From Bacteriovoracaceae bacterium (GTDB lineage: Bacteria > Bdellovibrionota > Bacteriovoracia > Bacteriovoracales > Bacteriovoracaceae), in NCBI GenBank assembly GCA_018649885.1, contig JABIHA010000075.1, forward strand, positions 1-64,000: DNA of 64,000 nt, read 5' to 3'. The notes under the pieces are model-generated. The model worked only from the letters and a program-made list of their open reading frames with translations. It did not search any database and was not told the origin of the DNA. Position numbers and translations under genes: made by a program. Below, piece after piece: positions 51,846 to 60,048 of this stretch; positions within the stretch are counted from its first letter, which is position 1, and every line of letters starts with the position of its first letter.

Positions 51846-52903
51846 TAATCCTCCAGATGCTCAATTAGAATAGGTGTATCTCTTGCAACTTTTGTCTTTA
51901 ATTTTTTTCCTAGTAAGCTTGGAATATTTTTTGCCTTAAGGCCTGTTCCAGGTCTTTTTAATGACAAGTCTTCTCTTGAAACGATATGACCTACTTCCAA
52001 ATTTTTCACAGCTACAACTGAACGGCGAAAAAGCATTCTCGTTTCCATTTCAGTTTTAGAGGGAGCTATTTTACTAATACCTCTCATTGTTTCTGCTTCT
52101 CTGACTTGAGAAACTAGAGCTTTTAGCTCTTGTGGATCAGCTGAAAGAGAATGGTCTGGACCCGCAAGGCCTTTATCAAGAGTAAAATGTTTCTCTAGAA
52201 TACATGCCCCCAAACCTGCTGCTATAGTGCAAGCGAGAATTCCCTCTGTGTGATCAGAATATCCTACTAAGCATCCAAAACGCTCTTTCAAGGTTTGAAG
52301 TCTTGAAAGGTTCGCCTCATCATTTGGAGTGGGATAAACCGAAACACAATGGAGTATACAATGTTGTTCAACTCCGTGATTTTTTAATATTTCAAGTGCA
52401 TCAGCTACTTCATCTTCATCTGCCATACCTGTTGATAAAATCATTGGCATCTTCTTACTCGCCACATATTCAATTAATGGCAGGTTGATAAGATCTTCTG
52501 AGCTTAGTTTAAAACATGTTATACCTGACTCCATGGCAATATCAGTGCTAAGTGGGTCTGCTACAGAGGTCATGGGAACGAGCCCAAGTTTCCTGCTGTA
52601 TTCAAATAGCTCTTTATGCCAGCTAGCCGGCAGCTCAAGCCTTTTGAACATCTCATACATATTTTCTTTTACAATTTTTCCATCATTTGTGTACTCATAC
52701 TCAAGATCTTTATCCGCCATAAATTCTTCAGCTCGAAAGCTTTGAAATTTCACACAATCAGCACCTGCTTCAAGTGCTGAGTCAATTGTCTTTTTTGCAA
52801 TTTCAAGAGAACCATTATGGTTCACCCCAATTTCTGCAATAATAAAAGTAGGATGGCCTTCACCAATCTCCACATTATCTATTTTAAAACTATTAGTGCT
52901 CAT
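51845..52903 (-). CDS. pseI: Pseudaminic/nonulosonic acid synthase, PseI/NeuB-like, with SAF domain
   Basis: 352 residues. TIM barrel with IAEIGVNHNGSLEIAKKTID, DCVKFQSFRAEEFM, SVADPLSTDIAM, KLSSEDLINLPL, LSTGMADEDE, CVSVYPTPNDEANL, GYSDHTEGI and EKHFTLDKGLAGPDHSLSADP. A C-terminal SAF (antifreeze-like) domain follows from about residue 285 (RRSVVAVKNLEVGHIVSREDL), which the synthase at 29.3 kb lacks. It condenses PEP with a free diacetamido sugar to give pseudaminic or legionaminic acid. Next to PseG and facing PseB/PseC, PseI is the better name. Coupled to WbqC by a 4-bp overlap. Confidence 0.92.
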   Translation of the reverse strand: MSTNSFKIDNVEIGEGHPTFIIAEIGVNHNGSLEIAKKTIDSALEAGADCVKFQSFRAEEFMADKDLEYEYTNDGKIVKENMYEMFKRLELPASWHKELFEYSRKLGLVPMTSVADPLSTDIAMESGITCFKLSSEDLINLPLIEYVASKKMPMILSTGMADEDEVADALEILKNHGVEQHCILHCVSVYPTPNDEANLSRLQTLKERFGCLVGYSDHTEGILACTIAAGLGACILEKHFTLDKGLAGPDHSLSADPQELKALVSQVREAETMRGISKIAPSKTEMETRMLFRRSVVAVKNLEVGHIVSREDLSLKRPGTGLKAKNIPSLLGKKLKTKVARDTPILIEHLED

Positions 52904-53631
52904 AAGTTCTCTTTGCTGATGTTATTTGAAAAACAAATCTCTTTTGCATCAGGGCCATGATTGAATAATAGATCAACAAAGGCCATGTGTGAGAGAAACT
53001 CTCCAAAACGCTGTTCATATTCAGGGTGGTTGTAATCTTGAAAAACGACCTTCATATTCTCATTTTTAAATGAATCAACATCAATATAATCTTGGCCATG
53101 GCAACCAGTGAAAACAATATCTGCATTGAATCGCTTTCCATGCTCCAAGACTAAGTCAGACTTTGATTCTACAAAATCTTGCTCTGAGCCCATAACAATC
53201 TCAGCAGTTATATCAAACCAACTGAAGAGCTGCTTTAAAACAGCTAAATTCAAATCACTTAGTCTCTCCCACTTATTTTCAAGGTAGAGCCATTCGAAAA
53301 ACTGCTTATAATCTTTAAAAAATCTAGATTTGCCGTAAGCCATCTTTAGGGATTGCAAATGAACGGTAGGCCACCTTTTCTTCTCTTGAAGGTTTTCTTG
53401 GTCTACTATCAAAATTTCATTCAGCTTATTTGAACTAGAGTTCTTGAGGTCTACTGGCACAGTTAACCAAAGTGGCTTTCCCTGAGGAGATTTTATTTTG
53501 TTCCGGTTATTCCAGTCCCCACTCAAATATTGAACATCATCCATGTAGATAAAAATATCTGCCATCTTGGCCTTATGAATGAGTCCCAACCAAGGAAGAT
53601 AGACAGGTTGGTGGCCCGAAACAACTTTCAT
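52900..53631 (-). CDS. WbqC-family protein
   Basis: 243 residues. The WbqC signature VVSGHQPVYLPWLGLIHKA lies at the very N terminus, followed by DIFIYMDDVQYLSGDWNNRNKIKS. WLTVPVDL and GCHGQDYID are further landmarks. The family occurs almost only in O-antigen and glycan clusters. Its reaction is not established to my knowledge, and an acyl or amino-acid transfer to sugars is a frequent guess. I start at ATG 53631, which has GGAG seven bases upstream; the ATG at 53646 lies before it. First gene of the minus operon with PseI and PseG. The 144 bp before it separate it from PseB on the other strand. Confidence 0.88.
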   Translation of the reverse strand: MKVVSGHQPVYLPWLGLIHKAKMADIFIYMDDVQYLSGDWNNRNKIKSPQGKPLWLTVPVDLKNSSSNKLNEILIVDQENLQEKKRWPTVHLQSLKMAYGKSRFFKDYKQFFEWLYLENKWERLSDLNLAVLKQLFSWFDITAEIVMGSEQDFVESKSDLVLEHGKRFNADIVFTGCHGQDYIDVDSFKNENMKVVFQDYNHPEYEQRFGEFLSHMAFVDLLFNHGPDAKEICFSNNISKENL

Positions 53632-53775
53632 CGCAAATCTCCGCAACGCAATAAATGGTCATTATCCATGAAAAAGGATACTATTTAAGACAAATAATTC
53701 TCTATGAGAAAAGAAGTCTATATTGTATATTTACCTTCTTAATATCTACAAGGAAAGCCCTCTGGGGAGCGTTTT

Positions 53776-54786
53776 ATGTTAAATGGAAGATCTATTTTAA
53801 TCACCGGTGGATCGGGCTCGTTTGGAAAAAAGTTTGTTGACCATGTCGTCCACAATTATCCAAATATTTCGCGATTAGTAATTTATTCTCGAGATGAGCT
53901 TAAACAATTTGAGATGGCCCAACTATACCCGCCTGAGAAATATCCATTTATCAGATTCTTCCTAGGTGATGTAAGGGACAGAGACAGACTGACTCGCGCA
54001 TGTGAAGGAATAGACCTCATTGTACACGCCGCAGCTTTAAAGCAAGTGCCTGCTGCTGAGTACAACCCAATGGAATTTATCAAAACAAATGTACTTGGAG
54101 CAGAAAATTTAATTGAGGCCTGTTTTAAAAATGGGGTCAAAGACCTTATCGCTCTTTCTACAGATAAAGCCGCAGCACCTGTAAACCTCTACGGGGCCAC
54201 CAAACTATGCTCAGATAAGCTTTTTGTTGCAGCAAATAATATGAAAGGCTCAAGAGAGATCAAATTTTCTGTCGTCAGATATGGCAATGTTTTAGGATCA
54301 CGTGGTTCTGTTGTTCCATTTTTTCTTAACAAAAGAGATTCTGGAGTCATACCCATTACTGACCCAGAAATGACAAGATTCACGATTAATCTGTCTGAGG
54401 CAGTAGAGTTTGTAATACAAAGCTTTAAGAGATATTCGGGTGGAGAAATCTTCATCCCCAAACTCCCATCATACAAGATCACTGATCTCGCTGAGGCCAT
54501 AGCCCCAAAATGTGAAGTCAAAAATGTTGGCATCAGACCTGGTGAGAAAATCCATGAAGAAATGATTACACTAATGGATTCACCTAACACACTTGAATTC
54601 GATGACTATTTTGCAATTCTTCCCCCTGGCCCCATGTGGGACAAGGATGAATATATGAAAAAGCATGGGGCTAAACCTTGTGAGCCCGGCTTTTACTATC
54701 ACTCAGGCAATAACACTAGCTGGCTAACTGTAGAAGAAATTAGAAAGCACGTTAAAGATCACGTGGACCCGAATTTCACAGTCTAA
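53776..54786 (+). CDS. pseB: UDP-N-acetylglucosamine 4,6-dehydratase (inverting), PseB
   Basis: 336 residues. It removes water from UDP-GlcNAc and inverts C5, giving UDP-2-acetamido-2,6-dideoxy-beta-L-arabino-hexos-4-ulose, the first step to pseudaminic acid. Seen: LITGGSGSFGKKFVDHVV, YSRDELKQFEMAQ, FFLGDVRDRDRL, HAAALKQVPAAEYNPMEFI, the STDKAAAPVNLYGATK catalytic region (Asp-Lys and YxxxK) and RYGNVLGSRGSVVPFF. All are characteristic of PseB and distinct from the membrane-bound dehydratase at 13.3 kb. GGGGAG precedes the ATG by seven bases. It lies 18 bp before PseC. Confidence 0.95.
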   Translation: MLNGRSILITGGSGSFGKKFVDHVVHNYPNISRLVIYSRDELKQFEMAQLYPPEKYPFIRFFLGDVRDRDRLTRACEGIDLIVHAAALKQVPAAEYNPMEFIKTNVLGAENLIEACFKNGVKDLIALSTDKAAAPVNLYGATKLCSDKLFVAANNMKGSREIKFSVVRYGNVLGSRGSVVPFFLNKRDSGVIPITDPEMTRFTINLSEAVEFVIQSFKRYSGGEIFIPKLPSYKITDLAEAIAPKCEVKNVGIRPGEKIHEEMITLMDSPNTLEFDDYFAILPPGPMWDKDEYMKKHGAKPCEPGFYYHSGNNTSWLTVEEIRKHVKDHVDPNFTV

Positions 54787-54804
54787 CCATTTGAGAGAGC
54801 AAGC

Positions 54805-55944
54805 GTGGACCCAATCCCCTACGGAAAACACACAATTGAGCAAGCTGATATAGATGCAGTTGTGGACGCCCTTAAATCAGGGTGGATTACTCAAGGGCCT
54901 ACCGTCTTAGAGTTTGAAAAGCAATTTGCTGAATATGTGGGAGCTAAATATGCTGTTTCAACTACAAGTGGAACTACTGCTCTACACCTTTGTGCCAAAG
55001 TTTTAGAAGCTGGTCCAAATGATACCTACCTTTGTTCTCCACTAACCTTTGTGGCCTCTTCAAATGCTATCCTTTACGAGAGTGGAAATGTTGAGCTAGT
55101 TGATATTTGCCCTAAGACTTACACAATGGATATTGACCGTGCTGAAAAAATAATTGAAAGCTCTCCCGGAAAATACACAGGCCTTGTAATTACTGATTAT
55201 GCTGGTAGACCCGCAGATCGAGAAAGAGTCAGTAAACTCTGCGAGAAATACCAGTTAAAAGTTATATACGATGCCTGCCACTCACTGGGAGCAAGATATA
55301 CTGACTCTTCATCAAATACCCATATTGTAGGAAGCTGTGCCTATGGTGGGATAAATGCTTTTTCCTTTCATCCAGTTAAACATATCACCACCTGTGAAGG
55401 CGGAATGATAACCACAAACGATAAAAAAATTTACAAGCGCCTTCAGCTATTAAAAACTCATGGCATTGTTAAAAACCACAATAATACTAGTACACCGTGG
55501 GTCCAAGAGATGGTTGAGCTAGGCTATAACTATAGACTTCCAGATATTTTAGCAGCCCTAGGAATTTCTCAGCTAAAAAGGGCCGAGGAATCTTTAGACA
55601 AAAGACTTGAAATTGCCGCTTACTACGATCGAGAGCTTAGTGAGCTTGAAATTGAACTTCCCCACCGCGATGCCAGCTTTAAACACGGCTTCCACCTATA
55701 TGCGATCCAAAGTGACCAAAGAGACCAGCTCTACACTCACTTACGTGCAAATAATGTAGGGGTGCAAGTGCACTACGTACCCGTTCATCAAATGCCCTAT
55801 TATATTGAATATTTTGGAAAGAAACTTGAATTCCCCAACACTGATAGCTTTTACCAGCGCTGCTTAAGTCTTCCCATCTATCCAACGCTTAAAAGAGAAG
55901 AACAAGATTACGTCATTCAAAAAATAAAAGAATTTTTTAACTAA
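54805..55944 (+). CDS. pseC: UDP-4-amino-4,6-dideoxy-N-acetyl-beta-L-altrosamine transaminase, PseC
   Basis: 379 residues. DegT-family PLP aminotransferase of the PseC branch: YGKHTIEQADIDAVVDALKSG and ITQGPTVLEFEKQFAEYVG at the start, STTSGTTALHL, CSPLTFVASSNAIL, ITDYAGRPAD, DACHSLGARY and SFHPVKHITTCEGGM with the Schiff-base Lys at about residue 190. It aminates the 4-keto group of the PseB product using glutamate. GTG start, with GAGAGAGC six to eight bases upstream. The PglK-like ABC transporter begins in the same transcript, and its open frame starts directly after this stop. Confidence 0.93.
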   Translation: MDPIPYGKHTIEQADIDAVVDALKSGWITQGPTVLEFEKQFAEYVGAKYAVSTTSGTTALHLCAKVLEAGPNDTYLCSPLTFVASSNAILYESGNVELVDICPKTYTMDIDRAEKIIESSPGKYTGLVITDYAGRPADRERVSKLCEKYQLKVIYDACHSLGARYTDSSSNTHIVGSCAYGGINAFSFHPVKHITTCEGGMITTNDKKIYKRLQLLKTHGIVKNHNNTSTPWVQEMVELGYNYRLPDILAALGISQLKRAEESLDKRLEIAAYYDRELSELEIELPHRDASFKHGFHLYAIQSDQRDQLYTHLRANNVGVQVHYVPVHQMPYYIEYFGKKLEFPNTDSFYQRCLSLPIYPTLKREEQDYVIQKIKEFFN

Positions 55945-56031
55945 GAGATAGTCATACAAAAAGTTATTGAATCACTTACTAAAATAAGCTTCTTCTTTAA
56001 AGTTTTAGGGAGAGCAAAAATATCAATTCTA

Positions 56032-57759
56032 TTGTTATGCTCGCTGATCATAGGACTTTTAGAAGTATTTGGGGTTAGTTTAATCGTCCCCTTTGTATCT
56101 GTACTCAATAATCCCGATTCAATTAATAGTTCAAAATATATGAGGATGCTCTACAGTATTGCTGGATCAGATAGCACCGTAAACTTCATCGTAGATTTGG
56201 GACTATTAATTATTGTTGTCTTGCTATTAAAAAATAGTTTCACCATGTTAGTAAGATATATTAATTTTAAATTTTCGTTTACAGCACAGCATATTTTTTC
56301 AAGAGATCTCTATAATTCCTATCTAAAGAAAAACTACCTACAACATGTTCAACTCGAAAGCTCTACGCTTTTAAGAAATGTCACAAGTATTACGGGCTCC
56401 CTTGTAAATGGTATAATGATTCCAAGCCTCATGGTTTTAACTGATTTAATTATTATGACCTCTTTGGTCATCATGCTCTTGTATATAAATCCAGAGATCA
56501 CCCTCTACCTCACTCTGGGAGCTGGGACAGTATTATTTGGAATTGTATTCTTCACAAAAAAAGTTACAAACAACCTGGGAACCCAAAAAGAGAGACTAAG
56601 CCTAAAAATGTATAAAGTTCTCTCTGAGTCTTTTAAGGGAATTAAGGATATAAAGGTTTTTAATAAAGAAAGATTATTTTCAGAAGAGTACGAAGAGCAA
56701 AGTGAGCAGATGATAAAAGTTGATACTGGATTCAATACTCTTAGTATCTTCCCCCCTTACTTAATCGAGTTTATAGGAATTGCTTCAATTATTCTTGCTG
56801 TCAGATTTCTTTTGTTATCTGGCACAAGTATTAAAGAGATTCTCCCTCTTGTGACATTCTATGTTATGGCTGCATACAGAATGCTACCGATTCTATCAAG
56901 ATTCCCTGGAAATATTCACTTACTAAAATTTTACTCTTTTGCACTCGATATTATCTACCGAGACCTGAGAGATCTTTTTACAAACAAGAACACATTCAAA
57001 AAAGATTCCTCGCATACTGAAAATCCAATAACTTTCAATAAAAATATTTCTATTGAATCACTCAAATTCAAATATCCAACAAGAGAAGATCAAGCCCTTG
57101 GAGATGTTTCGCTTGAAATTCCCTATTGTAAGACGGTCGCCTTTATTGGGAGGTCTGGATCTGGAAAGACTACTCTTGTAGATCTTTTAATGGGCCTTTT
57201 CCCCGCCGATAGTGGAAAAATTAAATTAGATGGAGTTGAACTAACTGACCATAGCCTATTTCGTGATCTTATCGGATATGTCCCGCAAAATATCTTCCTC
57301 CTCGATGACACCATTGCTAGAAATATTGCGTTTACAACGGGACATGAGCAAATCGATAGAGAAAAAGTTAGTATTGCGCTAAAGCTAGCACAGCTCGATG
57401 AACTAGTTTCAACTCTTCCTAAAGGTATCGACACCTACGTGGGGGAAAATGGTGTGCAAATCTCTGGTGGACAAAGGCAGAGAATAGGAATCGCTAGAGC
57501 TCTGTACAAAGATCCTGCGTTACTTGTCTTTGATGAGGCCACTTCATCACTGGACAATGAAACAGAAGCAGAGATCATGGATTCAATTTATTCACTGGGA
57601 AAATCTAAAACGATTTTAATCGTTGCTCATCGGCTATCAACAATTAAAAACTGTGACATTATTTATCTTATGGGATCGGGGAAAGTTCTTGATACCGGAA
57701 AATTTGATGAGCTTTCAAAGAAGCACCCTGATTTTTTTAAGTTAGAAAATCAAGTTTAG
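56032..57759 (+). CDS. ABC transporter (TM domain + ATPase), PglK/MsbA-like oligosaccharide flippase
   Basis: 575 residues from the first TTG, but probably longer. Six predicted membrane helices are followed by an ATPase with Walker A GRSGSGKTT, signature SGGQRQR and Walker B LLVFDEATSSLD, plus VAHRLSTIKNC (H-loop). Details such as AAYRMLPILSRF and FALDIIYRDLRDL match PglK, the ABC flippase that moves undecaprenyl-PP oligosaccharides. The frame is open for another 29 codons upstream, back to the pseC stop, and that extension completes the first membrane helix, yet contains no ATG, GTG or TTG. An ATA at 55954 with AAGAGA upstream is the best candidate. The annotated TTG start would cut the helix. 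Confidence 0.88.
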   Translation: MLCSLIIGLLEVFGVSLIVPFVSVLNNPDSINSSKYMRMLYSIAGSDSTVNFIVDLGLLIIVVLLLKNSFTMLVRYINFKFSFTAQHIFSRDLYNSYLKKNYLQHVQLESSTLLRNVTSITGSLVNGIMIPSLMVLTDLIIMTSLVIMLLYINPEITLYLTLGAGTVLFGIVFFTKKVTNNLGTQKERLSLKMYKVLSESFKGIKDIKVFNKERLFSEEYEEQSEQMIKVDTGFNTLSIFPPYLIEFIGIASIILAVRFLLLSGTSIKEILPLVTFYVMAAYRMLPILSRFPGNIHLLKFYSFALDIIYRDLRDLFTNKNTFKKDSSHTENPITFNKNISIESLKFKYPTREDQALGDVSLEIPYCKTVAFIGRSGSGKTTLVDLLMGLFPADSGKIKLDGVELTDHSLFRDLIGYVPQNIFLLDDTIARNIAFTTGHEQIDREKVSIALKLAQLDELVSTLPKGIDTYVGENGVQISGGQRQRIGIARALYKDPALLVFDEATSSLDNETEAEIMDSIYSLGKSKTILIVAHRLSTIKNCDIIYLMGSGKVLDTGKFDELSKKHPDFFKLENQV

Positions 57760-57765
57760 GACCAT

Positions 57766-58248
57766 TTACTTTTTTGCCACAAAAAATATGTCATCGCCTT
57801 TTTCTTCCCATTTAGTAACCTTAGAAAAACCACTTTCTTTAATGATTTTTTCTAGAAAAGGCTTATCAAAAACTGATTTAACTTCATTTTTAGAACCAAG
57901 TAATGTTTCTACAAAACTTCCACAATCTGCATTTCTTTGATAGTTCGTTGAAATATGGTGAAAGTCTGGAGCTTTTATCTTCAAAACACCAGTCGGATTT
58001 AGAGCACAATTTAAGGTAGTTAAAAATTCATTTAAATGAAGATGGGAGACACGCTGTAAAACATCAACAGCATAAATTTCATCAAATTGAGAAACCTGAT
58101 CTATTGAGCCAATTTCTTCAAGTCCGGCACTGCTATACCCAGGAGCCACGTCACTACTTACATAGCCCAAGCTATGCCCATTTTTCTCAATATCTAGTAT
58201 TTTTTTATTCTTCTTTTGAACCATAATCCATGTCAAAAACGGCTTCAC
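57766..58248 (-). CDS. Small methyltransferase-like protein with degenerate SAM motif
   Basis: 160 residues. It shows the C-terminal methyltransferase half (QFDEIYAVDVLQRVSHLHL, ALNPTGVLKIKAPDFHHI), similar in plan to the C-terminal part of the 31.7-kb protein, but the Gly-rich SAM loop is not clear (ILDIEKNGHSLGYVSSDV). It is shorter than active class I enzymes (about 200-250), so it could be a reduced or non-catalytic form. It overlaps the upstream radical SAM gene by 44 bp at the ATG used here. An inner ATG at 58224 (MVQKKNKK) would cut the overlap to 20 bp and is perhaps the real start. It ends 6 bp from the ABC gene. Confidence 0.65.
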   Translation of the reverse strand: MKPFLTWIMVQKKNKKILDIEKNGHSLGYVSSDVAPGYSSAGLEEIGSIDQVSQFDEIYAVDVLQRVSHLHLNEFLTTLNCALNPTGVLKIKAPDFHHISTNYQRNADCGSFVETLLGSKNEVKSVFDKPFLEKIIKESGFSKVTKWEEKGDDIFFVAKK

Positions 58249-59743
58249 TGTAATTGAAACTGAAATCGTTTACGTTTCGCTCCATATTGTCAGGGTCAAC
58301 GCCACGCTTTTTATCATCCTTAAACTGCTCTTCTGGATTAACGTTATTCTCAGTGGCTCCAGTTCGGATGTAGCGATCTTCTGTAAGACCTAGACTTAAT
58401 AGTTCATTTAACTTTGAGGCCCCTTCCTTGATACATTCCATGATTCTTTCTTCAGTCATTTGGGTCATATTCACACAGATATCTTGTCTTTCTGTGATTA
58501 AATCAAGGTAAGCATCTTCATCTTTAATAAACCCATGCTCCTTAGCATACTCATACATTCCAGTATAAGGCAGTGGGAGAAGAAATCCCATACTTGGATA
58601 AACTTTGTTTTTGTAGCACATATCAAAAGTTTCTTTGATGGTTTCTTCTGTTTCCATAGGGTAACCAAAAACAACACTTGTATTGGATGTAATCTTAGCT
58701 TCTTTTAAAATCTTAATTTGCTCAGAGAAATATTCTGGCTCAATTTTCTTATTCATCATTTCGAGAATTTCTTTATTGGCCGACTCTAATGAGAAACCAA
58801 CTGCTGTACAGCCTGACTTTCTCATTTTATGAGCAATTTCTAATTTTCTTTCGTAGGGAACTTTTTCTTTTCCAAATAAGTCAGTTCTGATAGCTGCTGA
58901 CCATTCAAATTTAAGACCTGACTTAAGGATCTCATCAACCATTTTTTCTACTTGGGGAAGTGAGGCAAAACTTAAATCGTCCCAAAAGTTAAAAAGATTG
59001 GCACCGTAAGTATCGATGTGGCTCTTTATCTCTTCCATTACGAGTTCAGGTTTTCTGAACCTATAGGGATCATCCCAAAAAACGTAATGACAGAAAGTGC
59101 ACTTAAAAGCACATCCTCTGGCGGTAGCAATAGAAAATGGACGACTCACTTCTTTATCTTTACCGGCCCTTCCAAGGCTAACACCAGCTGTTTTTGACAT
59201 ATAGAGATCAATATCAAAAAGTCCCCAATTAATATGAGGTAGCTCGTTAATATTACATGCCTTTCTAGGTAGATTTTTTCGAACATTACCGTTTGAATCA
59301 CGGTAGATTATTCCTTCCACAGAAGCTAGCTCAGCTCCCTCATTGAGAGATTTGATTACTTCAACAGCTGTATACTCCCCTTCACCTTTTATCCCGATAT
59401 CAACAGGACAACTTGCAAATAAAACTTCAGGACAACTTCCACCAATAGAATTTCCAAACACTACAGTGGCTTCTGGTTGGTGTTTTTTGATAGTACTAGC
59501 AAGCCACTTCATCCACTTGTAGTGGGTAATAATTGAGCCCGACATAACAACATCAAACTTATTATCAGCAAAATATTTGTCAACATGCTCGTCTGAATAT
59601 TCATGGATATCAATATCTAATAATTCAAACTCATATCCAGCTTGTTGAACAACTGTCATCACAGAAGCAAGTCCAACTGGCAAAATACTATGCCCTTCTC
59701 TTAGAGATGGGTTTACAAATAAAATTTTGATCTTCTGTTCCAT
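58205..59743 (-). CDS. B12-binding-domain radical SAM protein
   Basis: 512 residues. B12-binding N-terminal domain (FVNPSLREGHSILPVGLA, VVFGNSIGGSCPEVLF) and radical SAM core with CAFKCTFC at about residue 205, NFWDDLSFAS and GFSLESANKE. A C-terminal extension of about 120 residues runs acidic at the end. Distinct in detail from the proteins at 22.9 and 47.9 kb, so this is a third family member, not a copy. It is coupled to the small methyltransferase-like gene. Product unknown. A hairpin lies 34-59 bp upstream in a 305-bp gap. Confidence 0.9.
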   Translation of the reverse strand: MEQKIKILFVNPSLREGHSILPVGLASVMTVVQQAGYEFELLDIDIHEYSDEHVDKYFADNKFDVVMSGSIITHYKWMKWLASTIKKHQPEATVVFGNSIGGSCPEVLFASCPVDIGIKGEGEYTAVEVIKSLNEGAELASVEGIIYRDSNGNVRKNLPRKACNINELPHINWGLFDIDLYMSKTAGVSLGRAGKDKEVSRPFSIATARGCAFKCTFCHYVFWDDPYRFRKPELVMEEIKSHIDTYGANLFNFWDDLSFASLPQVEKMVDEILKSGLKFEWSAAIRTDLFGKEKVPYERKLEIAHKMRKSGCTAVGFSLESANKEILEMMNKKIEPEYFSEQIKILKEAKITSNTSVVFGYPMETEETIKETFDMCYKNKVYPSMGFLLPLPYTGMYEYAKEHGFIKDEDAYLDLITERQDICVNMTQMTEERIMECIKEGASKLNELLSLGLTEDRYIRTGATENNVNPEEQFKDDKKRGVDPDNMERNVNDFSFNYSEAVFDMDYGSKEE

Positions 59744-60048
59744 GCCTACTCCTTAACTAGAGGGTTAAACAGATTTGCGTATTTCGCGAGCTGCGAATAC
59801 GCCTTCAATTATGGCACAATCGCAACGTGTTAATCACCCTGAAAATATTGACCAAAATAGAATGGAATCAAAATTTTGTCACGTTTTTATCGCAATTCCA
59901 ATTACTAAAGATGACCACACCAAGAGCTTTGGGAGCTAAAAACCACATACCCGAGTAAAGAAGTCCGTTACCTAACGCACCTCACCCCATTTTCTTCAGA
60001 AACACAGCTTTTATAGTAAAATTGTTAGGCTTAGTGCATATTTAGGGA
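59744..60048. other. 305-bp intergenic region between divergent genes
   Basis: It separates the radical SAM gene (-) from a GT2 gene (+). It is A+T-rich, with one clear hairpin at 59777-59802. TATAGTAAAAT before the + gene could be a -10 element, but no -35 match is convincing. No ORF with a ribosome site or domain was seen. Confidence 0.6.
59777..59802 (-). promoter_or_regulatory. Hairpin upstream of the B12 radical SAM gene
   Basis: GCGTATTTCGC (59777-59787), loop GAGCT, GCGAATACGC (59793-59802) pair with a single bulged T, an 8-10 bp G+C-rich stem in A+T-rich surroundings. No T-run follows on either strand, so it is not a typical terminator. It lies 34-59 bases upstream of the minus-strand ATG and could be an operator or leader structure. 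Confidence 0.5.
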
